DNA of 64,000 nucleotides from the NCBI GenBank assembly GCA_963082875.1, contig OY720103.1:8184001-8248000 (forward strand), read 5' to 3'. The stretch is from Corella eumyota. Taxonomy: Eukaryota; Chordata; Ascidiacea; Phlebobranchia; Corellidae. The position numbers and the translations under genes are program-made. Below the pieces are notes generated by a model, which searched no databases, was not told the origin of the DNA, and saw nothing but the letters and a program-made list of their open reading frames with translations. Shown piece after piece: positions 10,116 through 22,532 of the stretch; the stretch's first letter is position 1; the number at the start of each line of letters is the position of its first letter.

Positions 10116-10221
10116 CACGTTGAGTACACCCCATCTCGTCCGATCTGGGAAGTTAAGCAACGTCGGGCCCGGTTAGTACTTGGATGGGTGACCGCCTGGG
10201 AATACCGGGTGTCGTAGGCAT
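10116..10221 (+). pseudogene. 5S rRNA, 5'-truncated
   Basis: Class T1. Confidence 0.85.
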
Positions 10222-10388
10222 TTTATAAGTTTTATAGCATATTAGAAAGTACTTTATGTAGAAGTCATTTTTTATCAAAATTTTTGAAAACTAATATATT
10301 TGATATAATTGCTAAGCGACGCAAGTCATTTATTTTATTTTAAATATACACGGTTAATGATAAATGTGTTGGCTCACCACATCACATT

Positions 10389-10508
10389 GCCTACGACCAT
10401 ACCACGTTGAGTACACCCCATCTCGTCCGATCTGGGAAGTTAAGCAACGTCGGGCCCGGTTAGTACTTGGATGGGTGACCGCCTGGGAATACCGGGTGTC
10501 GTAGGCAT
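10389..10508 (+). rRNA. 5S rRNA, full length
   Basis: Class F1. 3' flank lacks T4. Confidence 0.97.
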
Positions 10509-10669
10509 TTAATAAGTTTTATAGCATATTAGAAAGTACTTTATGTAGAAGTCATTTTTTATCAAAATTTTTGAAAACTAATATATTTGATATAATTGCT
10601 TAGCGACGCAAGTCATTTATTTTATTTTAAATATACACGGTTAATGATAAATGTGTTGGCTCACCACAT

Positions 10670-10775
10670 CACGTTGAGTACACCCCATCTCGTCCGATCT
10701 GGGAAGTTAAGCAACGTCGGGCCCGGTTAGTACTTGGATGGGTGACCGCCTGGGAATACCGGGTGTCGTAGGCAT
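10670..10775 (+). pseudogene. 5S rRNA, 5'-truncated
   Basis: Class T2. Confidence 0.85.
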
Positions 10776-10936
10776 TTTATAAGTTTTATAGCATATTAGA
10801 AAGTACTTTATGTAGAAGTCATTTTTTATCAAAATTTTTGAAAATTAATATATTTGATATAACTTCTAAGGGACGCAAGTCATTTATTTTATTTTAAATA
10901 TACACGGTTAATGATAAATGTGTTGGCTCACCACAT

Positions 10937-11042
10937 CACGTTGAGTACACCCCATCTCGTCCGATCTGGGAAGTTAAGCAACGTCGGGCCCGGTTAGTAC
11001 TTGGATGGGTGACCGCCTGGGAATACCGGGTGTCGTAGGCAT
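10937..11042 (+). pseudogene. 5S rRNA, 5'-truncated
   Basis: Class T1. Confidence 0.85.
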
Positions 11043-11209
11043 TTTATAAGTTTTTTAGCATATTAGAAAGTACCTTATGTATAAGTCATTTTTTATCAAA
11101 ATTTTTGAAAATTAATATATTTGATATAACTGCTAAGGGACGCAAGTCATTTATTTTATTTTAAATATACACGGTTAATGATAAATGTGTTGGCTCACCA
11201 CATCACATT

Positions 11210-11329
11210 GCCTACGACCATACCACGTTGAGTACACCCCATCTCGTCCGATCTGGGAAGTTAAGCAACGTCGGGCCCGGTTAGTACTTGGATGGGTGAC
11301 CGCCTGGGAATACCGGGTGTCGTAGGCAT
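11210..11329 (+). rRNA. 5S rRNA, full length
   Basis: Class F4. Confidence 0.97.
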
Positions 11330-11490
11330 TTTATAAGTTTTATAGCATATTAGAAAGTACTTTATGTAGAAGTCATTTTTTATCAAAATTTTTGAAAATT
11401 AATATATTTGATATAACTTCTAAGGGACGCAAGTCATTTATTTTATTTTAAATATACACGGTTAATGATAAATGTGTTGGCTCACCACAT

Positions 11491-11596
11491 CACGTTGAGT
11501 ACACCCCATCTCGTCCGATCTGGGAAGTTAAGCAACGTCGGGCCCGGTTAGTACTTGGATGGGTGACCGCCTGGGAATACCGGGTGTCGTAGGCAT
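11491..11596 (+). pseudogene. 5S rRNA, 5'-truncated
   Basis: Class T1. 3' flank lacks T4. Confidence 0.85.
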
Positions 11597-11757
11597 TTAA
11601 TAAGTTTTATAGCATATTAGAAAGTACTTTATGTAGAAGTCATTTTTTATCAAAATTTTTGAAAACTAATATATTTGATATAATTGCTTAGCGACGCAAG
11701 TCATTTATTTTATTTTAAATATACACGGTTAATGATAAATGTGTTGGCTCACCACAT

Positions 11758-11863
11758 CACGTTGAGTACACCCCATCTCGTCCGATCTGGGAAGTTAAGC
11801 AACGTCGGGCCCGGTTAGTACTTGGATGGGTGACCGCCTGGGAATACCGGGTGTCGTAGGCAT
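11758..11863 (+). pseudogene. 5S rRNA, 5'-truncated
   Basis: Class T2. Confidence 0.85.
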
Positions 11864-12024
11864 TTTATAAGTTTTATAGCATATTAGAAAGTACTTTATG
11901 TAGAAGTCATTTTTTATCAAAATTTTTGAAAATTAATATATTTGATATAACTTCTAAGGGACGCAAGTCATTTATTTTATTTTAAATATACACGGTTAAT
12001 GATAAATGTGTTGGCTCACCACAT

Positions 12025-12130
12025 CACGTTGAGTACACCCCATCTCGTCCGATCTGGGAAGTTAAGCAACGTCGGGCCCGGTTAGTACTTGGATGGGTGA
12101 CCGCCTGGGAATACCGGGTGTCGTAGGCAT
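12025..12130 (+). pseudogene. 5S rRNA, 5'-truncated
   Basis: Class T1. Confidence 0.85.
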
Positions 12131-12297
12131 TTTATAAGTTTTTTAGCATATTAGAAAGTACCTTATGTATAAGTCATTTTTTATCAAAATTTTTGAAAAT
12201 TAATATATTTGATATAACTGCTAAGGGACGCAAGTCATTTATTTTATTTTAAATATACACGGTTAATGATAAATGTGTTGGCTCACCACATCACATT

Positions 12298-12417
12298 GCC
12301 TACGACCATACCACGTTGAGTACACCCCATCTCGTCCGATCTGGGAAGTTAAGCAACGTCGGGCCCGGTTAGTACTTGGATGGGTGACCGCCTGGGAATA
12401 CCGGGTGTCGTAGGCAT
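12298..12417 (+). rRNA. 5S rRNA, full length
   Basis: Class F4. Confidence 0.97.
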
Positions 12418-12578
12418 TTTATAAGTTTTATAGCATATTAGAAAGTACTTTATGTAGAAGTCATTTTTTATCAAAATTTTTGAAAATTAATATATTTGAT
12501 ATAACTTCTAAGGGACGCAAGTCATTTATTTTATTTTAAATATACACGGTTAATGATAAATGTGTTGGCTCACCACAT

Positions 12579-12684
12579 CACGTTGAGTACACCCCATCTC
12601 GTCCGATCTGGGAAGTTAAGCAACGTCGGGCCCGGTTAGTACTTGGATGGGTGACCGCCTGGGAATACCGGGTGTCGTAGGCAT
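12579..12684 (+). pseudogene. 5S rRNA, 5'-truncated
   Basis: Class T1. Confidence 0.85.
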
Positions 12685-12851
12685 TTTATAAGTTTTATAG
12701 CATATTAGAAAGTACTTTATGTAGAAGTCATTTTTTATCAAAATTTTTGAAAACTAATATATTTGATATAATTGCTAAGCGACGCAAGTCATTTATTTTA
12801 TTTTAAATATACACGGTTAATGATAAATGTGTTGGCTCACCACATCACATT

Positions 12852-12971
12852 GCCTACGACCATACCACGTTGAGTACACCCCATCTCGTCCGATCTGGGA
12901 AGTTAAGCAACGTCGGGCCCGGTTAGTACTTGGATGGGTGACCGCCTGGGAATACCGGGTGTCGTAGGCAT
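12852..12971 (+). rRNA. 5S rRNA, full length
   Basis: Class F1. 3' flank lacks T4. Confidence 0.97.
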
Positions 12972-13132
12972 TTAATAAGTTTTATAGCATATTAGAAAGT
13001 ACTTTATGTAGAAGTCATTTTTTATCAAAATTTTTGAAAACTAATATATTTGATATAATTGCTTAGCGACGCAAGTCATTTATTTTATTTTAAATATACA
13101 CGGTTAATGATAAATGTGTTGGCTCACCACAT

Positions 13133-13238
13133 CACGTTGAGTACACCCCATCTCGTCCGATCTGGGAAGTTAAGCAACGTCGGGCCCGGTTAGTACTTGG
13201 ATGGGTGACCGCCTGGGAATACCGGGTGTCGTAGGCAT
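13133..13238 (+). pseudogene. 5S rRNA, 5'-truncated
   Basis: Class T2. Confidence 0.85.
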
Positions 13239-13399
13239 TTTATAAGTTTTATAGCATATTAGAAAGTACTTTATGTAGAAGTCATTTTTTATCAAAATTT
13301 TTGAAAATTAATATATTTGATATAACTTCTAAGGGACGCAAGTCATTTATTTTATTTTAAATATACACGGTTAATGATAAATGTGTTGGCTCACCACAT

Positions 13400-13505
13400 C
13401 ACGTTGAGTACACCCCATCTCGTCCGATCTGGGAAGTTAAGCAACGTCGGGCCCGGTTAGTACTTGGATGGGTGACCGCCTGGGAATACCGGGTGTCGTA
13501 GGCAT
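13400..13505 (+). pseudogene. 5S rRNA, 5'-truncated
   Basis: Class T1. Confidence 0.85.
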
Positions 13506-13672
13506 TTTATAAGTTTTTTAGCATATTAGAAAGTACCTTATGTATAAGTCATTTTTTATCAAAATTTTTGAAAATTAATATATTTGATATAACTGCTAAG
13601 GGACGCAAGTCATTTATTTTATTTTAAATATACACGGTTAATGATAAATGTGTTGGCTCACCACATCACATT

Positions 13673-13792
13673 GCCTACGACTATACCACGTTGAGTACAC
13701 CCCATCTCGTCCGATCTGGGAAGTTAAGCAACGTCGGGCCCGGTTAGTACTTGGATGGGTGACCGCCTGGGAATACCGGGTGTCGTAGGCAT
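13673..13792 (+). rRNA. 5S rRNA, full length, C10T
   Basis: Class F4 with C10T. Confidence 0.95.
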
Positions 13793-13953
13793 TTTATAAG
13801 TTTTATAGCATATTAGAAAGTACTTTATGTAGAAGTCATTTTTTATCAAAATTTTTGAAAATTAATATATTTGATATAACTTCTAAGGGACGCAAGTCAT
13901 TTATTTTATTTTAAATATACACGGTTAATGATAAATGTGTTGGCTCACCACAT

Positions 13954-14059
13954 CACGTTGAGTACACCCCATCTCGTCCGATCTGGGAAGTTAAGCAACG
14001 TCGGGCCCGGTTAGTACTTGGATGGGTGACCGCCTGGGAATACCGGGTGTCGTAGGCAT
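13954..14059 (+). pseudogene. 5S rRNA, 5'-truncated
   Basis: Class T1. Confidence 0.85.
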
Positions 14060-14226
14060 TTTATAAGTTTTATAGCATATTAGAAAGTACTTTATGTAGA
14101 AGTCATTTTTTATCAAAATTTTTGAAAACTAATATATTTGATATAATTGCTAAGCGACGCAAGTCATTTATTTTATTTTAAATATACACGGTTAATGATA
14201 AATGTGTTGGCTCACCACATCACATT

Positions 14227-14346
14227 GCCTACGACCATACCACGTTGAGTACACCCCATCTCGTCCGATCTGGGAAGTTAAGCAACGTCGGGCCCGGTTA
14301 GTACTTGGATGGGTGACCGCCTGGGAATACCGGGTGTCGTAGGCAT
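14227..14346 (+). rRNA. 5S rRNA, full length
   Basis: Class F1. 3' flank lacks T4. Confidence 0.97.
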
Positions 14347-14507
14347 TTAATAAGTTTTATAGCATATTAGAAAGTACTTTATGTAGAAGTCATTTTTTAT
14401 CAAAATTTTTGAAAACTAATATATTTGATATAATTGCTTAGCGACGCAAGTCATTTATTTTATTTTAAATATACACGGTTAATGATAAATGTGTTGGCTC
14501 ACCACAT

Positions 14508-14613
14508 CACGTTAAGTACACCCCATCTCGTCCGATCTGGGAAGTTAAGCAACGTCGGGCCCGGTTAGTACTTGGATGGGTGACCGCCTGGGAATACCGG
14601 GTGTCGTAGGCAT
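14508..14613 (+). pseudogene. 5S rRNA, 5'-truncated, G21A
   Basis: Class T2A. Confidence 0.85.
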
Positions 14614-14774
14614 TTTATAAGTTTTATAGCATATTAGAAAGTACTTTATGTAGAAGTCATTTTTTATCAAAATTTTTGAAAACTAATATATTTGATATAA
14701 CTGCTAAGGGACGCAAGTCATTTATTTTATTTTAAATATACACGGTTAATGATAAATGTGTTGGCTCACCACAT

Positions 14775-14880
14775 CACGTTGAGTACACCCCATCTCGTCC
14801 GATCTGGGAAGTTAAGCAACGTCGGGCCCGGTTAGTACTTGGATGGGTGACCGCCTGGGAATACCGGGTGTCGTAGGCAT
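14775..14880 (+). pseudogene. 5S rRNA, 5'-truncated
   Basis: Class T3. Confidence 0.85.
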
Positions 14881-15047
14881 TTTATAAGTTTTATAGCATA
14901 TTAGAAAGTACTTTATGTAGAAGTCATTTTTTATCAAAATTTTTGAAAACTAATATATTTGATATAATTGCTAAGCGACGCAAGTCATTTATTTTATTTT
15001 AAATATACACGGTTAATGATAAATGTGTTGGCTCACCACATCACATT

Positions 15048-15167
15048 GCCTACGACCATACCACGTTGAGTACACCCCATCTCGTCCGATCTGGGAAGTT
15101 AAGCAACGTCGGGCCCGGTTAGTACTTGGATGGGTGACCGCCTGGGAATACCGGGTGTCGTAGGCAT
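15048..15167 (+). rRNA. 5S rRNA, full length
   Basis: Class F1. Confidence 0.97.
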
Positions 15168-15328
15168 TTTATAAGTTTTTTAGCATATTAGAAAGTACCT
15201 TATGTATAAGTCATTTTTATAGAAATTTTTGAAAATTAATATATTTGATATAATTGCTAGGCGACGCAAGTCATTTATTTTATTTTAAATATACACGTTC
15301 AATGATAAATGTGTTGGCACATCACATT

Positions 15329-15448
15329 GCCTACGACCATACCACGTTGAGTACACCCCATCTCGTCCGATCTGGGAAGTTAAGCAACGTCGGGCCCGGT
15401 TAGTACTTGGATGGGTGACCGCCTGGGAATACCGGGTGTCGTAGGCAT
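15329..15448 (+). rRNA. 5S rRNA, full length
   Basis: Class F2, short leader. Confidence 0.96.
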
Positions 15449-15615
15449 TTTATAAGTTTTTTAGCATATTAGAAAGTACCTTATGTAGAAGTCATTTTTT
15501 ATCAAAATTTTTGAAAATTAATATATTTGATATAACTGCTAAGGGACGCAAGTCATTTATTTTATTTTAAATATACACGGTTAATGATAAATGTGTTGGC
15601 TCACCACATCACATT

Positions 15616-15735
15616 GCCTACGACCATACCACGTTGAGTACACCCCATCTCGTCCGATCTGGGAAGTTAAGCAACGTCGGGCCCGGTTAGTACTTGGATG
15701 GGTGACCGCCTGGGAATACCGGGTGTCGTAGGCAT
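15616..15735 (+). rRNA. 5S rRNA, full length
   Basis: Class F3. Confidence 0.97.
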
Positions 15736-15896
15736 TTTATAAGTTTTATAGCATATTAGAAAGTACTTTATGTAGAAGTCATTTTTTATCAAAATTTTTG
15801 AAAATTAATATATTTGATATAACTTCTAAGGGACGCAAGTCATTTATTTTATTTTAAATATACACGGTTAATGATAAATGTGTTGGCTCACCACAT

Positions 15897-16002
15897 CACG
15901 TTGAGTACACCCCATCTCGTCCGATCTGGGAAGTTAAGCAACGTCGGGCCCGGTTAGTACTTGGATGGGTGACCGCCTGGGAATACCGGGTGTCGTAGGC
16001 AT
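15897..16002 (+). pseudogene. 5S rRNA, 5'-truncated
   Basis: Class T1; a single truncated copy between two F1-F2-F3 triplets. Confidence 0.85.
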
Positions 16003-16169
16003 TTTATAAGTTTTATAGCATATTAGAAAGTACTTTATGTAGAAGTCATTTTTTATCAAAATTTTTGAAAACTAATATATTTGATATAATTGCTAAGCGA
16101 CGCAAGTCATTTATTTTATTTTAAATATACACGGTTAATGATAAATGTGTTGGCTCACCACATCACATT

Positions 16170-16289
16170 GCCTACGACCATACCACGTTGAGTACACCCC
16201 ATCTCGTCCGATCTGGGAAGTTAAGCAACGTCGGGCCCGGTTAGTACTTGGATGGGTGACCGCCTGGGAATACCGGGTGTCGTAGGCAT
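16170..16289 (+). rRNA. 5S rRNA, full length
   Basis: Class F1; last gene of the first 15,434-bp block. Confidence 0.97.
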
Positions 16290-16450
16290 TTTATAAGTTT
16301 TTTAGCATATTAGAAAGTACCTTATGTATAAGTCATTTTTATAGAAATTTTTGAAAATTAATATATTTGATATAATTGCTAGGCGACGCAAGTCATTTAT
16401 TTTATTTTAAATATACACGTTCAATGATAAATGTGTTGGCACATCACATT

Positions 16451-16570
16451 GCCTACGACCATACCACGTTGAGTACACCCCATCTCGTCCGATCTGGGAA
16501 GTTAAGCAACGTCGGGCCCGGTTAGTACTTGGATGGGTGACCGCCTGGGAATACCGGGTGTCGTAGGCAT
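16451..16570 (+). rRNA. 5S rRNA, full length
   Basis: Class F2, short leader; first gene of the second 15,434-bp block. Confidence 0.96.
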
Positions 16571-16737
16571 TTTATAAGTTTTTTAGCATATTAGAAAGTA
16601 CCTTATGTAGAAGTCATTTTTTATCAAAATTTTTGAAAATTAATATATTTGATATAACTGCTAAGGGACGCAAGTCATTTATTTTATTTTAAATATACAC
16701 GGTTAATGATAAATGTGTTGGCTCACCACATCACATT

Positions 16738-16857
16738 GCCTACGACCATACCACGTTGAGTACACCCCATCTCGTCCGATCTGGGAAGTTAAGCAACGTC
16801 GGGCCCGGTTAGTACTTGGATGGGTGACCGCCTGGGAATACCGGGTGTCGTAGGCAT
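16738..16857 (+). rRNA. 5S rRNA, full length
   Basis: Class F3. Confidence 0.97.
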
Positions 16858-17018
16858 TTTATAAGTTTTATAGCATATTAGAAAGTACTTTATGTAGAAG
16901 TCATTTTTTATCAAAATTTTTGAAAATTAATATATTTGATATAACTTCTAAGGGACGCAAGTCATTTATTTTATTTTAAATATACACGGTTAATGATAAA
17001 TGTGTTGGCTCACCACAT

Positions 17019-17124
17019 CACGTTGAGTACACCCCATCTCGTCCGATCTGGGAAGTTAAGCAACGTCGGGCCCGGTTAGTACTTGGATGGGTGACCGCCT
17101 GGGAATACCGGGTGTCGTAGGCAT
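17019..17124 (+). pseudogene. 5S rRNA, 5'-truncated
   Basis: Class T1. Confidence 0.85.
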
Positions 17125-17291
17125 TTTATAAGTTTTATAGCATATTAGAAAGTACTTTATGTAGAAGTCATTTTTTATCAAAATTTTTGAAAACTAATAT
17201 ATTTGATATAATTGCTAAGCGACGCAAGTCATTTATTTTATTTTAAATATACACGGTTAATGATAAATGTGTTGGCTCACCACATCACATT

Positions 17292-17411
17292 GCCTACGAC
17301 CATACCACGTTGAGTACACCCCATCTCGTCCGATCTGGGAAGTTAAGCAACGTCGGGCCCGGTTAGTACTTGGATGGGTGACCGCCTGGGAATACCGGGT
17401 GTCGTAGGCAT
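17292..17411 (+). rRNA. 5S rRNA, full length
   Basis: Class F1. 3' flank lacks T4. Confidence 0.97.
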
Positions 17412-17572
17412 TTAATAAGTTTTATAGCATATTAGAAAGTACTTTATGTAGAAGTCATTTTTTATCAAAATTTTTGAAAACTAATATATTTGATATAATT
17501 GCTTAGCGACGCAAGTCATTTATTTTATTTTAAATATACACGGTTAATGATAAATGTGTTGGCTCACCACAT

Positions 17573-17678
17573 CACGTTGAGTACACCCCATCTCGTCCGA
17601 TCTGGGAAGTTAAGCAACGTCGGGCCCGGTTAGTACTTGGATGGGTGACCGCCTGGGAATACCGGGTGTCGTAGGCAT
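17573..17678 (+). pseudogene. 5S rRNA, 5'-truncated
   Basis: Class T2. Confidence 0.85.
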
Positions 17679-17839
17679 TTTATAAGTTTTATAGCATATT
17701 AGAAAGTACTTTATGTAGAAGTCATTTTTTATCAAAATTTTTGAAAATTAATATATTTGATATAACTTCTAAGGGACGCAAGTCATTTATTTTATTTTAA
17801 ATATACACGGTTAATGATAAATGTGTTGGCTCACCACAT

Positions 17840-17945
17840 CACGTTGAGTACACCCCATCTCGTCCGATCTGGGAAGTTAAGCAACGTCGGGCCCGGTTAG
17901 TACTTGGATGGGTGACCGCCTGGGAATACCGGGTGTCGTAGGCAT
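17840..17945 (+). pseudogene. 5S rRNA, 5'-truncated
   Basis: Class T1. Confidence 0.85.
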
Positions 17946-18112
17946 TTTATAAGTTTTTTAGCATATTAGAAAGTACCTTATGTATAAGTCATTTTTTATC
18001 AAAATTTTTGAAAATTAATATATTTGATATAACTGCTAAGGGACGCAAGTCATTTATTTTATTTTAAATATACACGGTTAATGATAAATGTGTTGGCTCA
18101 CCACATCACATT

Positions 18113-18232
18113 GCCTACGACCATACCACGTTGAGTACACCCCATCTCGTCCGATCTGGGAAGTTAAGCAACGTCGGGCCCGGTTAGTACTTGGATGGGT
18201 GACCGCCTGGGAATACCGGGTGTCGTAGGCAT
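18113..18232 (+). rRNA. 5S rRNA, full length
   Basis: Class F4. Confidence 0.97.
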
Positions 18233-18393
18233 TTTATAAGTTTTATAGCATATTAGAAAGTACTTTATGTAGAAGTCATTTTTTATCAAAATTTTTGAAA
18301 ATTAATATATTTGATATAACTTCTAAGGGACGCAAGTCATTTATTTTATTTTAAATATACACGGTTAATGATAAATGTGTTGGCTCACCACAT

Positions 18394-18499
18394 CACGTTG
18401 AGTACACCCCATCTCGTCCGATCTGGGAAGTTAAGCAACGTCGGGCCCGGTTAGTACTTGGATGGGTGACCGCCTGGGAATACCGGGTGTCGTAGGCAT
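18394..18499 (+). pseudogene. 5S rRNA, 5'-truncated
   Basis: Class T1. Confidence 0.85.
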
Positions 18500-18666
18500 T
18501 TTATAAGTTTTATAGCATATTAGAAAGTACTTTATGTAGAAGTCATTTTTTATCAAAATTTTTGAAAACTAATATATTTGATATAATTGCTAAGCGACGC
18601 AAGTCATTTATTTTATTTTAAATATACACGGTTAATGATAAATGTGTTGGCTCACCACATCACATT

Positions 18667-18786
18667 GCCTACGACCATACCACGTTGAGTACACCCCATC
18701 TCGTCCGATCTGGGAAGTTAAGCAACGTCGGGCCCGGTTAGTACTTGGATGGGTGACCGCCTGGGAATACCGGGTGTCGTAGGCAT
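18667..18786 (+). rRNA. 5S rRNA, full length
   Basis: Class F1. 3' flank lacks T4. Confidence 0.97.
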
Positions 18787-18947
18787 TTAATAAGTTTTAT
18801 AGCATATTAGAAAGTACTTTATGTAGAAGTCATTTTTTATCAAAATTTTTGAAAACTAATATATTTGATATAATTGCTTAGCGACGCAAGTCATTTATTT
18901 TATTTTAAATATACACGGTTAATGATAAATGTGTTGGCTCACCACAT

Positions 18948-19053
18948 CACGTTGAGTACACCCCATCTCGTCCGATCTGGGAAGTTAAGCAACGTCGGGC
19001 CCGGTTAGTACTTGGATGGGTGACCGCCTGGGAATACCGGGTGTCGTAGGCAT
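18948..19053 (+). pseudogene. 5S rRNA, 5'-truncated
   Basis: Class T2. Confidence 0.85.
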
Positions 19054-19214
19054 TTTATAAGTTTTATAGCATATTAGAAAGTACTTTATGTAGAAGTCAT
19101 TTTTTATCAAAATTTTTGAAAATTAATATATTTGATATAACTTCTAAGGGACGCAAGTCATTTATTTTATTTTAAATATACACGGTTAATGATAAATGTG
19201 TTGGCTCACCACAT

Positions 19215-19320
19215 CACGTTGAGTACACCCCATCTCGTCCGATCTGGGAAGTTAAGCAACGTCGGGCCCGGTTAGTACTTGGATGGGTGACCGCCTGGGA
19301 ATACCGGGTGTCGTAGGCAT
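19215..19320 (+). pseudogene. 5S rRNA, 5'-truncated
   Basis: Class T1. Confidence 0.85.
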
Positions 19321-19487
19321 TTTATAAGTTTTTTAGCATATTAGAAAGTACCTTATGTATAAGTCATTTTTTATCAAAATTTTTGAAAATTAATATATTT
19401 GATATAACTGCTAAGGGACGCAAGTCATTTATTTTATTTTAAATATACACGGTTAATGATAAATGTGTTGGCTCACCACATCACATT

Positions 19488-19607
19488 GCCTACGACTATA
19501 CCACGTTGAGTACACCCCATCTCGTCCGATCTGGGAAGTTAAGCAACGTCGGGCCCGGTTAGTACTTGGATGGGTGACCGCCTGGGAATACCGGGTGTCG
19601 TAGGCAT
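19488..19607 (+). rRNA. 5S rRNA, full length, C10T
   Basis: Class F4 with C10T; partner of the copy at 4054. Confidence 0.95.
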
Positions 19608-19768
19608 TTTATAAGTTTTATAGCATATTAGAAAGTACTTTATGTAGAAGTCATTTTTTATCAAAATTTTTGAAAATTAATATATTTGATATAACTTCTA
19701 AGGGACGCAAGTCATTTATTTTATTTTAAATATACACGGTTAATGATAAATGTGTTGGCTCACCACAT

Positions 19769-19874
19769 CACGTTGAGTACACCCCATCTCGTCCGATCTG
19801 GGAAGTTAAGCAACGTCGGGCCCGGTTAGTACTTGGATGGGTGACCGCCTGGGAATACCGGGTGTCGTAGGCAT
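19769..19874 (+). pseudogene. 5S rRNA, 5'-truncated
   Basis: Class T1. Confidence 0.85.
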
Positions 19875-20041
19875 TTTATAAGTTTTATAGCATATTAGAA
19901 AGTACTTTATGTAGAAGTCATTTTTTATCAAAATTTTTGAAAACTAATATATTTGATATAATTGCTAAGCGACGCAAGTCATTTATTTTATTTTAAATAT
20001 ACACGGTTAATGATAAATGTGTTGGCTCACCACATCACATT

Positions 20042-20161
20042 GCCTACGACCATACCACGTTGAGTACACCCCATCTCGTCCGATCTGGGAAGTTAAGCAA
20101 CGTCGGGCCCGGTTAGTACTTGGATGGGTGACCGCCTGGGAATACCGGGTGTCGTAGGCAT
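20042..20161 (+). rRNA. 5S rRNA, full length
   Basis: Class F1. 3' flank lacks T4. Confidence 0.97.
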
Positions 20162-20322
20162 TTAATAAGTTTTATAGCATATTAGAAAGTACTTTATGTA
20201 GAAGTCATTTTTTATCAAAATTTTTGAAAACTAATATATTTGATATAATTGCTTAGCGACGCAAGTCATTTATTTTATTTTAAATATACACGGTTAATGA
20301 TAAATGTGTTGGCTCACCACAT

Positions 20323-20428
20323 CACGTTAAGTACACCCCATCTCGTCCGATCTGGGAAGTTAAGCAACGTCGGGCCCGGTTAGTACTTGGATGGGTGACC
20401 GCCTGGGAATACCGGGTGTCGTAGGCAT
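20323..20428 (+). pseudogene. 5S rRNA, 5'-truncated, G21A
   Basis: Class T2A. Confidence 0.85.
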
Positions 20429-20589
20429 TTTATAAGTTTTATAGCATATTAGAAAGTACTTTATGTAGAAGTCATTTTTTATCAAAATTTTTGAAAACTA
20501 ATATATTTGATATAACTGCTAAGGGACGCAAGTCATTTATTTTATTTTAAATATACACGGTTAATGATAAATGTGTTGGCTCACCACAT

Positions 20590-20695
20590 CACGTTGAGTA
20601 CACCCCATCTCGTCCGATCTGGGAAGTTAAGCAACGTCGGGCCCGGTTAGTACTTGGATGGGTGACCGCCTGGGAATACCGGGTGTCGTAGGCAT
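20590..20695 (+). pseudogene. 5S rRNA, 5'-truncated
   Basis: Class T3. Confidence 0.85.
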
Positions 20696-20862
20696 TTTAT
20701 AAGTTTTATAGCATATTAGAAAGTACTTTATGTAGAAGTCATTTTTTATCAAAATTTTTGAAAACTAATATATTTGATATAATTGCTAAGCGACGCAAGT
20801 CATTTATTTTATTTTAAATATACACGGTTAATGATAAATGTGTTGGCTCACCACATCACATT

Positions 20863-20982
20863 GCCTACGACCATACCACGTTGAGTACACCCCATCTCGT
20901 CCGATCTGGGAAGTTAAGCAACGTCGGGCCCGGTTAGTACTTGGATGGGTGACCGCCTGGGAATACCGGGTGTCGTAGGCAT
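20863..20982 (+). rRNA. 5S rRNA, full length
   Basis: Class F1. Confidence 0.97.
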
Positions 20983-21143
20983 TTTATAAGTTTTTTAGCA
21001 TATTAGAAAGTACCTTATGTATAAGTCATTTTTATAGAAATTTTTGAAAATTAATATATTTGATATAATTGCTAGGCGACGCAAGTCATTTATTTTATTT
21101 TAAATATACACGTTCAATGATAAATGTGTTGGCACATCACATT

Positions 21144-21263
21144 GCCTACGACCATACCACGTTGAGTACACCCCATCTCGTCCGATCTGGGAAGTTAAGC
21201 AACGTCGGGCCCGGTTAGTACTTGGATGGGTGACCGCCTGGGAATACCGGGTGTCGTAGGCAT
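21144..21263 (+). rRNA. 5S rRNA, full length
   Basis: Class F2, short leader. Confidence 0.96.
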
Positions 21264-21430
21264 TTTATAAGTTTTTTAGCATATTAGAAAGTACCTTATG
21301 TAGAAGTCATTTTTTATCAAAATTTTTGAAAATTAATATATTTGATATAACTGCTAAGGGACGCAAGTCATTTATTTTATTTTAAATATACACGGTTAAT
21401 GATAAATGTGTTGGCTCACCACATCACATT

Positions 21431-21550
21431 GCCTACGACCATACCACGTTGAGTACACCCCATCTCGTCCGATCTGGGAAGTTAAGCAACGTCGGGCCCG
21501 GTTAGTACTTGGATGGGTGACCGCCTGGGAATACCGGGTGTCGTAGGCAT
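21431..21550 (+). rRNA. 5S rRNA, full length
   Basis: Class F3. Confidence 0.97.
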
Positions 21551-21711
21551 TTTATAAGTTTTATAGCATATTAGAAAGTACTTTATGTAGAAGTCATTTT
21601 TTATCAAAATTTTTGAAAATTAATATATTTGATATAACTTCTAAGGGACGCAAGTCATTTATTTTATTTTAAATATACACGGTTAATGATAAATGTGTTG
21701 GCTCACCACAT

Positions 21712-21817
21712 CACGTTGAGTACACCCCATCTCGTCCGATCTGGGAAGTTAAGCAACGTCGGGCCCGGTTAGTACTTGGATGGGTGACCGCCTGGGAATA
21801 CCGGGTGTCGTAGGCAT
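21712..21817 (+). pseudogene. 5S rRNA, 5'-truncated
   Basis: Class T1. Confidence 0.85.
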
Positions 21818-21984
21818 TTTATAAGTTTTATAGCATATTAGAAAGTACTTTATGTAGAAGTCATTTTTTATCAAAATTTTTGAAAACTAATATATTTGAT
21901 ATAATTGCTAAGCGACGCAAGTCATTTATTTTATTTTAAATATACACGGTTAATGATAAATGTGTTGGCTCACCACATCACATT

Positions 21985-22104
21985 GCCTACGACCATACCA
22001 CGTTGAGTACACCCCATCTCGTCCGATCTGGGAAGTTAAGCAACGTCGGGCCCGGTTAGTACTTGGATGGGTGACCGCCTGGGAATACCGGGTGTCGTAG
22101 GCAT
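21985..22104 (+). rRNA. 5S rRNA, full length
   Basis: Class F1. 3' flank lacks T4. Confidence 0.97.
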
Positions 22105-22265
22105 TTAATAAGTTTTATAGCATATTAGAAAGTACTTTATGTAGAAGTCATTTTTTATCAAAATTTTTGAAAACTAATATATTTGATATAATTGCTTAGC
22201 GACGCAAGTCATTTATTTTATTTTAAATATACACGGTTAATGATAAATGTGTTGGCTCACCACAT

Positions 22266-22371
22266 CACGTTGAGTACACCCCATCTCGTCCGATCTGGGA
22301 AGTTAAGCAACGTCGGGCCCGGTTAGTACTTGGATGGGTGACCGCCTGGGAATACCGGGTGTCGTAGGCAT
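22266..22371 (+). pseudogene. 5S rRNA, 5'-truncated
   Basis: Class T2. Confidence 0.85.
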
Positions 22372-22532
22372 TTTATAAGTTTTATAGCATATTAGAAAGT
22401 ACTTTATGTAGAAGTCATTTTTTATCAAAATTTTTGAAAATTAATATATTTGATATAACTTCTAAGGGACGCAAGTCATTTATTTTATTTTAAATATACA
22501 CGGTTAATGATAAATGTGTTGGCTCACCACAT

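Larger units (their letters stand above)
856..16289 (+). repeat. 15,434-bp higher-order block, copy 1 (56 genes)
   Basis: Class order from the F2 gene at 1017 to the F1 gene at 16170 is repeated unit by unit in 16290-31723, including C10T copies at units 4054/9835/13673 and the single T111A copy at 9562. Class order was compared by eye, not base by base. Confidence 0.9.
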